From Chloroflexota bacterium (GTDB lineage: Bacteria; Chloroflexota; Limnocylindria; Limnocylindrales; CSP1-4): a stretch of 17,873 bases of DNA. Within the stretch, counting starts at the first letter, position 1. Every line of letters starts with the position of its first letter. Of the stretch, positions 6,823-15,023 are shown piece after piece. The DNA lies in the NCBI GenBank assembly GCA_021785115.1, contig JAJYGO010000099.1:1-17873 (forward strand), given 5' to 3'. The position numbers and the translations under genes were made by a program. The notes under the pieces are model-generated. The model worked only from the letters and a program-made list of their open reading frames with translations. It did no database searches and was not told the DNA's origin.

Positions 6823-9068
6823 GCCGCGACGGCGTCGGCGCCTCCGTCACGCGCGGGGGAGGCTACGACCGCGTGACCGGGCGGCAGCGGTACGTGGCGG
6901 ACATCCACCTGGAGGACGTCCTCCACGTGAAGCTCGTGACGCTCGACTGCGCCCGTGCGCGGATCCGCTCGGTGGACGCCAGCGCCGCCTGGCGCGTGCC
7001 CGGCGTCCGGCTGGTGACCACGGCCGAGGACCTGCCCCGGCCCATGCCGCGGTTTGGCCCCCAGTTCGAGGACCGGCCGGTCCTCGCCGTCGGCGAGACG
7101 AAGTACCACGGCGAGCCGGTGGCCGCGGTGGCCGCCGAGACGCGGGACGCGGCGGAGGAGGCCGCTCGCCTCGTGCACGTCGACTACGAGGAGCTGCCGG
7201 CGGTGGTCACCCTCGCGGCGGCGCTCGACCCGGCGGCTCCCCTGGTCCAGGATCCGGCGCTGCGGCCGGGCGACCCGTTCGCCACGACGAACGTCCTGCG
7301 CGAGCACCGCGTCGCCTGGGGGGACGTCGACGCGACCGTGGCCGACCTGGTCGTGGAGCACGTGTACGCCTTCCCGATGGTCACGCACTTCGCCATCGAG
7401 CCGCACGCCTTCATGGCCGCGCCCGACGGCGACGGGATCGCGGTCTGGAGCACCATCCAGCATCCGTACTGGCTCCAGCGGATCCTGGCGAAGCTGCTGC
7501 GGATGCCGCTCTCGAAGGTGCGCGTCCTCGCGCCCGACCCGGGCGGAGCGTTCGGCGGCAAGCAGCACACGAAGTACGAGCCGCTCGTCGCGTTCATGGC
7601 GCTCCGCGCCGGTCGTCCGGTGCGCCTGGTCCTCAGCCTGGAGGAGACCTTCCAGGCGGCGCGCAGGGCCTCGGCCAGCGTGCGGGTCCGCACGGGATTC
7701 CGCGCCGACGGCGCGTTCGCCTTCCAGGACGTCGCGGCCGACTACCTGGTGGGCGCGTACGCAGACATCGCCGACCGTGTGGTCAGCAAGGGCAGCTACC
7801 CGGCCTGCGGTCCGTACCGCGTCCCTGCCGGGCGGGTCGTGGGACGGGGCATCCTCTCGCACACCCCACCGTCGACCGCGTTCCGGGGTTTCGGGAACCC
7901 GCAGGTCAACTGGGCCGTCGAGTCGAACATCGACGAGGGTGCCCGCGCCCTGGGAATCGACCGGCTGGAGATCCGGCTCCGCAATCTCGCACGCCGGGGC
8001 GAGGCGTTCATCCCCTTCGACACCCCCGCCGACGGCGACTGGGAGCAGACGGTGCGCACGGCCGCCGCCAGGATCGGGTGGGGGACGCCGCTTCCCCCGG
8101 GCCGGGGCCGCGGCATCGCCATCGGCATCAAGTCGGGGCCCACGACCGGCCTCTCCTATGCGACCGTGCGGCTCCTGGCCGACGGCAGCGTCATCGTCTA
8201 CGCGGGCACGTCCGACATGGGCCAGGGGGCCCGCACCGTGTTCGCGCAGATCGCGGCCCAGGAGCTCGGCGCTCCCCTGGAGGCGGTCACCGTGGTCATG
8301 GGCGACACGGCCGTCGTGCCGTACGACGCCCAGACGTCGGCCAGCCGCTCGTCGGTCCTGATGGGCACCGCGATCCAGCGCGCCTGTGGCCAGGTGCGCG
8401 ACCAGCTGCGCGGCATGGCTGCCCGGCTCCACGGGATCGACGAGGCCGGGATCGTCGTGGAACGGGGGACCGTGCGGCTGCCCGACCGCGAGCTCCCGGT
8501 CCTGGACGTGCTCCGGCGGGGGCTGGGACGGCTCGGCGGGGAGCTGATCGGCAACGGCGAGATGCGCAAGGAGGAGGAGCCCGGACACCCGCTGGGCGGG
8601 AGCGCGGCCTTCTGGGAGTTCAACTGCACCGCCATCGAGGCCGAGGTCGACGAGGGGACGGGCGACATCACGCTGGTGCGCCACGTGACCGTCTCGGACG
8701 TCGGCCGGGCCCTCAACCCCCTCCAGGTCCGGATGCAGGACGAGGGTGCGGCCATCCAGGGGCTGGGCCACACGCTGATGGAGCACTACATCTTCGACGA
8801 CCACGGGCGGATCCGGAACCTCGGCGCGATCGACTACCGGATCCCCACCAGCATGGATCTGCCGCTCGAGCTGCACAGCGAGATCGTGGAGAACGGCGAC
8901 GGCCCGGGGCCGTACGGCGCCAAGGGGATGAGCGAGGGCGCGCTGCTCTGCGTGGCCCCGGCTGTGGCGGCGGCCGTCCGTGATGCCACGGGCGCCGTCA
9001 TCCGCGAGCTGCCGCTCACGCCGGAGCGCGTCTGGCGCGCTCTCCACGGCGAGCCCGATCGCCCGTGA
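6819..9068 (+). CDS. Molybdenum hydroxylase large (molybdopterin) subunit, XDH family
   Basis: This is the catalytic subunit that binds molybdopterin and hydroxylates the substrate with oxygen from water. Molybdopterin-binding and active-site motifs are in order: GGAFGGKQ (242-249), AFRGFGNPQ (354-362, Arg356), [13 protein letters not shown] (463-475) and GAKGMSEGA (700-708), the last carrying the conserved catalytic Glu706. The length of 749 residues is normal. It lacks the VAYRCSFR loop of form I CO dehydrogenase and the AYRGAGR of form II; FRGFG is the xanthine dehydrogenase/aldehyde oxidase type. A purine, N-heterocycle or aldehyde substrate is therefore more likely than CO. No XdhC or other dedicated Mo-cofactor chaperone gene lies in the window. 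The GTG start overlaps the previous stop and the end overlaps the next start, so the gene is tightly coupled on both sides. Confidence 0.95.
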   Translation: MSRDGVGASVTRGGGYDRVTGRQRYVADIHLEDVLHVKLVTLDCARARIRSVDASAAWRVPGVRLVTTAEDLPRPMPRFGPQFEDRPVLAVGETKYHGEPVAAVAAETRDAAEEAARLVHVDYEELPAVVTLAAALDPAAPLVQDPALRPGDPFATTNVLREHRVAWGDVDATVADLVVEHVYAFPMVTHFAIEPHAFMAAPDGDGIAVWSTIQHPYWLQRILAKLLRMPLSKVRVLAPDPGGAFGGKQHTKYEPLVAFMALRAGRPVRLVLSLEETFQAARRASASVRVRTGFRADGAFAFQDVAADYLVGAYADIADRVVSKGSYPACGPYRVPAGRVVGRGILSHTPPSTAFRGFGNPQVNWAVESNIDEGARALGIDRLEIRLRNLARRGEAFIPFDTPADGDWEQTVRTAAARIGWGTPLPPGRGRGIAIGIKSGPTTGLSYATVRLLADGSVIVYAGTSDMGQGARTVFAQIAAQELGAPLEAVTVVMGDTAVVPYDAQTSASRSSVLMGTAIQRACGQVRDQLRGMAARLHGIDEAGIVVERGTVRLPDRELPVLDVLRRGLGRLGGELIGNGEMRKEEEPGHPLGGSAAFWEFNCTAIEAEVDEGTGDITLVRHVTVSDVGRALNPLQVRMQDEGAAIQGLGHTLMEHYIFDDHGRIRNLGAIDYRIPTSMDLPLELHSEIVENGDGPGPYGAKGMSEGALLCVAPAVAAAVRDATGAVIRELPLTPERVWRALHGEPDRP

Positions 9069-10099
9069 CCGCGCCGGACCCCGGCGTTCCCCCGCCGGCC
9101 ACTCTCGTCCCGACGGGCACGCCGTCGCCCGCCGGGCACGGGATCCCGGCGACCCAGCACCTGGGGCTCGACCTCGGCGCCACCAACCTCAAGTGGGCCG
9201 TGGTCGCGCGCACGCGGGGGCGATGGCGGCAGGTGGACCGCGGGCAGGAGCCCACCCGGGGATCGCGCGGCCCCGACGCGGTCGTGGGCCACCTGGAGGA
9301 GGTGGCGGCCAGGAGCGCGTCCCGGTACCGCGGGCTGGCCTCCATCGGGATCGGCGTGCCTGGCCTGTACGACCCGCGCACGGGCAGGACCCGCTTCCTG
9401 CCCAACATGCCGGGCGACTGGGCGGGGCGTCCCGTGGCAGAGCCGGTCAGCGCGGCGGCGGGGCTCCCGACCGCCCTCGTCAACGACGCCCGGGCCTTCG
9501 GCCTGGCGGAGCTCCGGCTGGGCGCGGCGCGCGGAGCTCGCTCGATGATCGGCCTGACGCTCGGCACCGGCGTCGGCGGCGCGATCGCGCTGGACGGGCG
9601 GATCTATCTCGGCGCGGACGGCACGGGCGGCGAGCTCGGGCACCAGACCCTCGAGCCGGACGGACTGCCCTGCACGTGCGGCAACCGCGGATGCCTGGAG
9701 GCCTACGCGCGCGCGGACCGGATCGCGAGCCTGTGCGGGACCGCAAGCGTGGAGGAGGCCGTGGCGAAGGCGTCCGCGGGCGACCGGCGGGCACGCGACG
9801 GGCTGGCCGAGGTGGGGCGCTTCCTCGGGATCGGGGTCGCCAACATGATCGTCGCGCTCACGCCCCAGCGCGTCGTGATCGGTGGCGGGGTCTCGGGAGC
9901 GGGCGAGCTGATCCTGGAGCCGATCCGCCGCGAGCTCGCGGACCGCGTCCGGGTGACGAGCCTGGAGGGCGTGCAGGTCGTGGTCGCCGAGCTCGGAACA
10001 TGGGCGGGCGCGATCGGGGCGGCGATCTACGGCGCCGAGCACGCCCTGCCCCGGCGGCGGATGCCGCGCCGGTCATTCCGGGAGAGCCCGCGGCGGTGA
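9065..10099 (+). CDS. ROK-family sugar kinase
   Basis: This is a probable cytosolic ATP-dependent sugar kinase of 344 residues. ROK motifs are the phosphate loop [14 protein letters not shown] (34-47), [13 protein letters not shown], the catalytic-Asp motif NDARAFG (Asp141), GTGVGGAI (167-174), GGELGH (Glu190, His193) and the zinc site [10 protein letters not shown] (Cys203, Cys205, Cys210). It has no N-terminal helix-turn-helix, so it is a kinase rather than a NagC/XylR-type repressor. The 30-residue Pro/Gly-rich N-terminal extension is unusual and probably disordered; the GTG start is supported by its 4-base overlap with the preceding gene. ROK kinases commonly act on glucose, N-acetylglucosamine, N-acetylmannosamine or fructose. 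A NagA-like gene 5 kb downstream makes an amino sugar plausible, but this is inference. Confidence 0.92.
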   Translation: MTAPDPGVPPPATLVPTGTPSPAGHGIPATQHLGLDLGATNLKWAVVARTRGRWRQVDRGQEPTRGSRGPDAVVGHLEEVAARSASRYRGLASIGIGVPGLYDPRTGRTRFLPNMPGDWAGRPVAEPVSAAAGLPTALVNDARAFGLAELRLGAARGARSMIGLTLGTGVGGAIALDGRIYLGADGTGGELGHQTLEPDGLPCTCGNRGCLEAYARADRIASLCGTASVEEAVAKASAGDRRARDGLAEVGRFLGIGVANMIVALTPQRVVIGGGVSGAGELILEPIRRELADRVRVTSLEGVQVVVAELGTWAGAIGAAIYGAEHALPRRRMPRRSFRESPRR

Positions 10100-10827
10100 C
10101 CGAGCGGAGGGCGCCGAAGTACCGGCACATCGAGGATGCGCTGCGGGATCGCATCGACGCGCTCCGGCCCGGCGACGCGCTGCCATCGGACACGCAGCTG
10201 TGCGAGATGTTCGGCGTGAGCCGGATGACGGCGCGGGCCGCGGTGCAGCGTCTCGCCGACGAAGGCCTGGTGCGGCGGGAGCCGGGACGCGGGACGTTCG
10301 TGGCCGAGCCCCCGAGTCACCGCCGCGCGAACCGGCTCATGACCTTCTCCCGGGAGATGCGCCGCCTGGGCCGGCAGCCCAGCTCGCGGACGCTCGCCCG
10401 CGCGATCCGGATGTCGACGCCGGAGGAGGCCGCGTGGCTGGGGCTCGAGCCGGGAGAGACCGTCGTGGCACTGCGCCGCCTCCGCCTGGCGGACGGCCGA
10501 CCCGTGGCCATCGAGGACGTGCTGCTCGACGGCCGGTGCGCGGCCGCCGTGCTGAACGCCGACCTGGAGACGGGCTCCCTGCACGAGGCGCTCGGGCGTG
10601 CGGGCTATGTCCTCCGCCAGGGGATGGCCACGATCACGGCCGCGGTGGCCGATGCGAGGGACGCCGCGCTGCTCGAGGTGGCGCCGTCATCCCCGCTGCT
10701 GGTCGAGCGGCGGGTGATCATCGACGCCCGCGGCCGCCGGGTCGAGGCGACGGAGTCCCGCTACTGCGCCGACCGCTACGCGCTGGACGTCCGCTTCGAC
10801 GTGGACGAGGGACCCGAGCGCCGATGA
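10096..10827 (+). CDS. GntR-family transcriptional regulator, HutC/UTRA subfamily
   Basis: This is a ligand-controlled DNA-binding protein of 243 residues. The winged helix occupies about residues 6-72 ([32 protein letters not shown]), and the UTRA effector domain about 80-235. UTRA regulators (HutC, NagR/DasR, TreR, FarR) bind sugar phosphates, histidine-pathway compounds or other small metabolites. The GTG start overlaps the ROK stop (GTGA), so the kinase and regulator are coupled, consistent with a response to the kinase product. It is the last gene of the plus-strand operon and converges on the dehydrogenase gene 49 bases away. It is a different GntR subfamily from the regulator at 3734. 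Confidence 0.94.
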   Translation: MTERRAPKYRHIEDALRDRIDALRPGDALPSDTQLCEMFGVSRMTARAAVQRLADEGLVRREPGRGTFVAEPPSHRRANRLMTFSREMRRLGRQPSSRTLARAIRMSTPEEAAWLGLEPGETVVALRRLRLADGRPVAIEDVLLDGRCAAAVLNADLETGSLHEALGRAGYVLRQGMATITAAVADARDAALLEVAPSSPLLVERRVIIDARGRRVEATESRYCADRYALDVRFDVDEGPERR

Positions 10828-10845
10828 CCGGCGCCCCGGTCGGGG

Positions 10846-10862
10846 CCGGGACGGGATCCCGG
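10846..10862. terminator. Hairpin between convergent genes, possible bidirectional terminator
   Basis: CCGGGA, a 5-base loop and TCCCGG form a perfect 6-bp hairpin in the 48-base gap between the UTRA regulator and the convergent dehydrogenase. There is no T tract, so it would be a weak or factor-assisted terminator. Confidence 0.35.
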
Positions 10863-10875
10863 TGGCCAGGATCGG

Positions 10876-11709
10876 TCAGTATCGTTCGCCGTTCGCCGGC
10901 GCCCGTCCGGGCTCGCTGACCCCCCAGCCGGCATCGACCTCCACCACCTGCCCGGTCACCATCCGCGCCTCGCGGCTCAGCAGGAAGGCCGCCGTGCCGA
11001 CCGTGTCGGCGGGATCGATCGGCCCGCCCGCGAGGGGCTGCTTCTCACGCAGGTAGGCCAGGATCGCCGGGTCGCCCTGCGCGCGCCGCGACATCGGCGT
11101 GGCCACCAGGGCCGGGGCGATGACGTTCACGCGGATCCCGTCGGGCGCGTAGTAGGAGGCGAGCGCACGGCTGAAGGCGATGATCGCGCCCTTGCTCGCC
11201 GCGTACGCGTGGGTCGCGAAGTGCCCGGGCGACGGGTGGAACGCCAGGGTGCTCGACATGGTCACGATCGCGCCCCGCAGGCCATCGTCGCCCGGTTCCT
11301 GGCGAAGCATCTGCCGGACGACAGACCGGCAGACGAGGAATGTGCTGGTGGCGTTGCCGTTCATCACGGCCTGCCAGCCCTCCAGCGTCATCTCGTGGAG
11401 CGGCCCGTCGCCGTAGCGGCGCCCGCTGATCCCGGCGACGGTGTACGCGCCGTCCACCCGCCCGTAGGCCGAGACGCACGCCTCGACCACCGTGTCGGCA
11501 TCCGCCTCGCGGCTCAGGTCGGCCGCCAGCCAGTGGCACCGCCCGCCCTCGGCTTCGATTGCCCCAGCGAGTTCCCGGGCGTGCTCCGCGGTGCGCGAGG
11601 CCACGAGGACGCGCGCTCCCTCGGCGGCGAACCCGTGCGCCGCCGCCGCGGCCATGCCCGTCGCGCCGGCCACCAGCACGGCCCGGTCCTGCAGCCGTCC
11701 GCCGGTCAT
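10876..11709 (-). CDS. Short-chain dehydrogenase/reductase (SDR)
   Basis: This is an NAD(P)-dependent oxidoreductase of 277 residues, last in the minus-strand operon. The catalytic pair is in HAYAASKGAI (Tyr169, Lys173), with Ser152 or Ser153 in TMSSTLAF. C-terminal features fit classical SDRs: IRVNVIAPALVATPM and a closing VTGQVVEVDAGWGV. The cofactor loop is atypical: GATGMAAAAA (15-24) replaces TGxxxGxG, with Ala20 for the third glycine. The usual NNAG is TVAG (90-93). A basic SRT segment after the second strand (VLVASRT) suggests NADP rather than NAD, weakly. It starts 42 bases after the aldolase gene. In context it probably oxidises or reduces a sugar or sugar-acid intermediate; the substrate is unknown. 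Confidence 0.9.
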   Translation of the reverse strand: MTGGRLQDRAVLVAGATGMAAAAAHGFAAEGARVLVASRTAEHARELAGAIEAEGGRCHWLAADLSREADADTVVEACVSAYGRVDGAYTVAGISGRRYGDGPLHEMTLEGWQAVMNGNATSTFLVCRSVVRQMLRQEPGDDGLRGAIVTMSSTLAFHPSPGHFATHAYAASKGAIIAFSRALASYYAPDGIRVNVIAPALVATPMSRRAQGDPAILAYLREKQPLAGGPIDPADTVGTAAFLLSREARMVTGQVVEVDAGWGVSEPGRAPANGERY

Positions 11710-11751
11710 GCGCGCACCCCGGCAGCGATCATGCGGCGCCCCCGGCCCGAG

Positions 11752-12450
11752 TCACGCGGCGCCCTGTCCCGTCGCCATCCGCGCCCGATCGTCGGGGCGC
11801 CTCGCCGCCCCGCGCACCGCGGCCAGGATCGCGGCGCGGTCCGCCGGGGAGCCGCCGCTGAGCGCCCCTCCCACGCCGACCGCCACGGCACCGGCCTCCA
11901 GGAACGCCGCGGCGTTGGCCGCCCCGATGCCGCCGGTCGGGAGGACCTCGATCTCCGGGAGCGGCCCGCGCAGCTCGCGGACGAACAAGGGACCCACGGC
12001 CGACGCGGGGAACAGCTTGACGAACGTGGCCCCTGTCTCCCACGCCGCGCGGATCTCCGTGGGCGTGAACGCGCCCGGGACGAAGGGCAGGCCCGCCTCC
12101 AGGGCGGCCGCGAGGATCTCGCGATCGAAGAGCGGCGAGACTCCGAACTCCGCGCCGCCCCTGACCGCGCCGTCGAGCTGGGCCCGGGTGAGGATCGTCC
12201 CCGCGCCGCAGGCGAACGGGCCATCGGCGCGGCCCGCCAGCCGCCCCCGGATCACGGCCAGGTCGGCCTCGGCGGAGGGCGCGTCGAAGGTCACCTCGAA
12301 GACGCGGACACCGGCGTCGGCGAGCTCCTCCACGAGGTCGACCAGGCGTTCCCGGGGCTCGATCCGCCGGAGGACCGCCACCAGTCGCTCGCGGCGGATG
12401 AGCGTCGCGGGGCCGCCAGAACGGAGCGCGCGCGCCTCTGCCGGCGTCAT
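11752..12450 (-). CDS. KDPG/KHG-type 2-keto-3-deoxy-acid aldolase
   Basis: This is a class I aldolase of the KDPG/KHG family, which cleaves 2-keto-3-deoxy-6-phosphogluconate (or -galactonate, or 4-hydroxy-2-oxoglutarate) to pyruvate plus an aldehyde. Signature elements are VAVLR (24-28), FEVTF with the catalytic glutamate Glu52, GAGTILT (82-88), FVPGAFTPTE (123-132), the Schiff-base lysine Lys145 in FVKLFPAS and PTGGIG (171-176). The length of 232 residues is close to the family's usual 205-220. I chose the ATG at 12450 because it overlaps the upstream oxidoreductase stop (ATGA); a longer in-frame start at 12642 would only add Arg/Gly-rich out-of-frame sequence from that gene. No KDG kinase is seen nearby, so whether the substrate is phosphorylated is uncertain. 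Confidence 0.92.
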   Translation of the reverse strand: MTPAEARALRSGGPATLIRRERLVAVLRRIEPRERLVDLVEELADAGVRVFEVTFDAPSAEADLAVIRGRLAGRADGPFACGAGTILTRAQLDGAVRGGAEFGVSPLFDREILAAALEAGLPFVPGAFTPTEIRAAWETGATFVKLFPASAVGPLFVRELRGPLPEIEVLPTGGIGAANAAAFLEAGAVAVGVGGALSGGSPADRAAILAAVRGAARRPDDRARMATGQGAA

Positions 12451-13787
12451 GGGACCGTGCCCGTGGCGGATGCGTCCGGAGCACCCTCCGACGCTCCTCG
12501 CCCTTCGTCGGGCAGATCCAGGATGGCGCCGTCCCGCCGGAGTCGCTCCCGGAGGTCCCGGGCGTCGAGCGCACGCGGCGGGATGCCCCGCGCCGCCGCG
12601 AGCGCCGCGGCCGTCCCGGCGGCCTGGCCCATGGCCATGCACGTCGCCATGGAGCGCGCCGAGGCATGGGCATCGTGCGTTGCCGAGAAGCAGCGACCGG
12701 CCACCAGCAGACCCTCGACCGTCTCCGGGACCAGGCTGCGGAATGGGATGCCGTAGACCCCGGACTCACCCACGTAGCGCCACTCCGTGCCCGACCCCGC
12801 GCCATGATCCTCGATCGGCGCGCCGCACAGGGCGATCTCGTCGGGAAATCGCCGCCCGCCCAGGACATCGTCGCGGGTGAGCCGGTAGTCGCCGTGCACG
12901 CGCCGGCTCTCGCGGATCCCGATCGACGGGCTGGTGCCGACGAGAACGGCCTCCTCGAAGCCGGGGACGCGGTCCCGCAGGAAGCGCAGGTACTCGCCGA
13001 CCTGCCGGCGGCCCTCCACCTCCGCGGCTGTGAGCTGGACGGGATCGGTCGCATCGACGTTCGGGACCCGGGTCATGTGGATGGTCACGATCCCCCGATC
13101 CGGCGTGCGGTGCCACGACCCGTCCAGACGCGGGAGCCGGTACGCCCCCGACGCGGCGGCCTCGCGCATCATCGCCCACAGGTCGCGCTTCGGGACCGCG
13201 GACGCCCGCTCGACGTCCACGTTGGCCAGCCGGAACAGGGTGGAGAGCGACTGCGCGGTGCCGCTCGAACGCGCGTCGTCGTACGGCACCCCGGCCATGG
13301 CGCAGACGTCCGCGTCGCCGGACGCATCCACGATCACGCCGGCGCGGACTGTCCGTTCGCCCCCCTTGTTCCAGAGGCGGACCGCGCGCACGCGGCCGTC
13401 CTCGACCACGATCCCGGTCGCCCAGGTGTGCAGCAGGAGGTCGACCCCCGCCTCCGCCGCGAGGCCCTCCCAGGTGACCTTCAGCGCCTCGGGGTCGTAG
13501 GTCACCCCGGTGCCGGCGCCGTACGTGTTGGGGCGCTCGAACGCGCGCCCCTCCCCGGTGAGGCGGCTCGCGACCTCCCAGCCGAGGCCGCCGACCACGC
13601 GCCTGGGGTGCACGCCCGGCGTGTAGAACGCATAGAACGTGTCGAGGACCGCGGTCGACGTCCCTCCCATGAAGGCCAGCCGGTCGACCAGCAGGGTGCG
13701 CGCGCCGAGCCTCGCCGCCGAGATGGCGGCGGTCGACCCGGCGGACCCGGCCCCGACCACCAGGACGTCGCAGGCGTCGGCCGTCAC
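12447..13787 (-). CDS. FAD-dependent oxidoreductase (FAD_oxidored family)
   Basis: This is a flavoprotein of 446 residues. The N-terminal dinucleotide-binding motif DVLVVGAGSAGSTAAISAAR (7-26) ends in LLVDR and is followed by MGGTST, typical of the FAD_oxidored (PF12831) group. IVDASGDADVCAMAG marks the second FAD contact. EGLLVAGRCFSATHDAHAS and ATCMAMGQAAGTAAA form the C-terminal FAD-closing region. I see no signal peptide, transmembrane segment or FeS cysteine cluster. The family is poorly characterised and includes enzymes of sugar-acid and xenobiotic catabolism. The gene overlaps both neighbours by 4 bases (ATGA), between the PTE-family hydrolase and the aldolase. It probably oxidises an alcohol, lactol or sugar-derived carbon centre. 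The family is confident; the reaction is not known. Confidence 0.9.
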   Translation of the reverse strand: MTADACDVLVVGAGSAGSTAAISAARLGARTLLVDRLAFMGGTSTAVLDTFYAFYTPGVHPRRVVGGLGWEVASRLTGEGRAFERPNTYGAGTGVTYDPEALKVTWEGLAAEAGVDLLLHTWATGIVVEDGRVRAVRLWNKGGERTVRAGVIVDASGDADVCAMAGVPYDDARSSGTAQSLSTLFRLANVDVERASAVPKRDLWAMMREAAASGAYRLPRLDGSWHRTPDRGIVTIHMTRVPNVDATDPVQLTAAEVEGRRQVGEYLRFLRDRVPGFEEAVLVGTSPSIGIRESRRVHGDYRLTRDDVLGGRRFPDEIALCGAPIEDHGAGSGTEWRYVGESGVYGIPFRSLVPETVEGLLVAGRCFSATHDAHASARSMATCMAMGQAAGTAAALAAARGIPPRALDARDLRERLRRDGAILDLPDEGRGASEGAPDASATGTVP

Positions 13788-14827
13788 GAGGGGAGCCCCG
13801 GACCGGCGATCGCGAACACGCGCGCCGGGTTGGCGACCAGGATCCGCTCGACGGCGTCGTCCCCGATGCGGGTCCGCAGCCGCGGCACAAAGGTCCCAAG
13901 CAGGTAGCGCAGCCCCGGGCCCCCGTCGTAGGCACGGAAGTAGTCGCGCCGCCCCAGGTCGAGCCCCAGCACCAGGCGGTCCAGGTGGCCGGCCTCGACC
14001 ACCTGCTGGATCAGGTGCAGCAGGTCGGAGTCCGGACGGTACTTGATGCGACCGAGGGTGTCGTATTCGAGCGTCACGCCCCGGGAGGCGATCTCCGCGT
14101 GGAGCTCCGGGTCCGGGTTCCGGTCGAGATGCGCGAGCACGATGCGGCCGGGCGTGAGCCCCGCCGCCTCGAGGAGATCGACGATCTCGTGCCCGCAGGT
14201 GCCGACCTCCGTGTGGACCAGCACCGCCGCGCCGGTCCGCAGGCTCCCGATGGCCGCTGCCTCGAGCCGTCGCCGCTCCCCCCGGGTGACGCGCTGGTAC
14301 GACGCGCCGGCCTTGATGACCCCCGCGCGTGCCGGGTCCGGCGGCGCGGCGGGGTCGAGCCAGTCCGCCGGGTGCATGCCACGCTCGACGTCGGCCACGA
14401 TCCGGTCCACCAGGAGGTCCACGCTCGCGTCGTGGACCCAGTGCCCGGCCGGGTAGTGGGCGTCGCGGTGGTAGCCAGTGGCCGCGATGACGGGCGATCC
14501 CGTGGCGAGGGAGAGCGCGCGCATCAGATCCGGCCGCCGGCCGCAGCCGATTGGCGTCATCTCGACGATGGACCGCAGCCCCGTCGCCTGGGCGTCCCGC
14601 ACCTCCTCGATCGCCCGATCGAGATCGTCGAACTCCTGGCCGGCCAGGGCGGGTGTCCTGAGGAACAGGTGATCGTGCGCATCGGTGATCCCGAGCGAGC
14701 TGGCCGGGAGGGGGCCGGTCACGGTGAGAACGTACGGTTCGGCGCCCGGCCTGCTCGCGAAATCGACCGCCTCGCGCGGCGCGCCTCCGGACGCGCCGGA
14801 TGGCTCATGCGATGCCCGCGCCACCAC
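13784..14827 (-). CDS. Phosphotriesterase-family metal hydrolase, probable lactonase
   Basis: This is a member of the amidohydrolase superfamily PTE group (COG1735), 347 residues. The full binuclear metal site is visible: His51 and His53 in AHDHLF, the probable carboxylated Lys172 in GVIKAG, His205 in LVHTEVG, His233 in LAHLDRNPD and Asp290 in LGLDLGRRDYF. Most bacterial members are lactonases, including ones acting on sugar lactones or phosphorylated sugar lactones, rather than true phosphotriesterases. It is first in the minus-strand operon, and its stop overlaps the oxidoreductase start by 4 bases. The GTG at 14827 (another GTG follows immediately) gives a 30-residue N-terminal extension before the family's usual start (TVTGPLPAS), so a later start is possible. 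A lactonase fits the neighbouring KDPG-type aldolase. Confidence 0.9.
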   Translation of the reverse strand: MVARASHEPSGASGGAPREAVDFASRPGAEPYVLTVTGPLPASSLGITDAHDHLFLRTPALAGQEFDDLDRAIEEVRDAQATGLRSIVEMTPIGCGRRPDLMRALSLATGSPVIAATGYHRDAHYPAGHWVHDASVDLLVDRIVADVERGMHPADWLDPAAPPDPARAGVIKAGASYQRVTRGERRRLEAAAIGSLRTGAAVLVHTEVGTCGHEIVDLLEAAGLTPGRIVLAHLDRNPDPELHAEIASRGVTLEYDTLGRIKYRPDSDLLHLIQQVVEAGHLDRLVLGLDLGRRDYFRAYDGGPGLRYLLGTFVPRLRTRIGDDAVERILVANPARVFAIAGPGLPS

Positions 14828-15023
14828 CGTCCCGTCCGACCTCCATCGCGACTGCGTCGATCCGGGGCAAGGCTAGTGCATCCGGGCGGGTGCGTGTGTG
14901 CCGCCTCCGGGACCGCCTCAGGATCGGTCGGACGCGCCGTGGAGCGTGCGCGGCAGGCACCCGCGGCAGCGGCGGGCGTGCCACAGTGTGCGTGGCAGTC
15001 AGCGATGGAGGCATGCGAACCGA
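14828..15023. promoter_or_regulatory. Divergent intergenic region between PTE operon and NagA-like gene
   Basis: This 196-base gap must hold the promoters of both divergent units. On the minus strand TAGCCT (14875-14870) is a possible -10 box for the hydrolase operon, but no convincing -35 box lies 16-18 bases upstream. On the plus strand TAGTGC at 14874 is a weaker candidate. An inverted repeat, TGCCAC-N7-GTGGCA, lies at 14979-14997. No coding region is supported here. Confidence 0.35.
14979..14997. repeat. Inverted repeat TGCCAC-N7-GTGGCA, candidate operator
   Basis: Perfect 6-base arms, 7 bases apart, lie 26 bases before the proposed ATG of the NagA-like gene. This spacing suits a dimeric repressor site blocking transcription or ribosome access. 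A hairpin in the mRNA leader is also possible. Confidence 0.4.

Noticed and set aside
6768..9047. A 759-codon open frame on the minus strand opposite the molybdopterin subunit
   Set aside because: It is an antisense shadow typical of GC-rich coding DNA. Its translation is Arg/His/Asp-rich and lacks domain motifs, whereas the plus strand has all the family signatures.
5480..9068. Annotation as aerobic carbon monoxide dehydrogenase (coxMSL)
   Set aside because: The gene order fits, but the large subunit has AFRGFGNPQ instead of the CO dehydrogenase active-site loop.
9065..10099. Annotation of the ROK protein as a NagC/XylR-type repressor
   Set aside because: It has no N-terminal helix-turn-helix. 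Its extension is a short Pro/Gly-rich stretch, and kinase and zinc motifs are intact.
12451..12642. A 64-residue N-terminal extension of the aldolase
   Set aside because: It overlaps the oxidoreductase out of frame and is Arg/Gly-rich; the ATG at 12450 with a 4-base overlap gives a normal family length.
11209..12756. A 515-codon plus-strand frame opposite the dehydrogenase and aldolase genes
   Set aside because: It is low-complexity Arg/Ala/Pro-rich sequence opposite genes with clear catalytic motifs.
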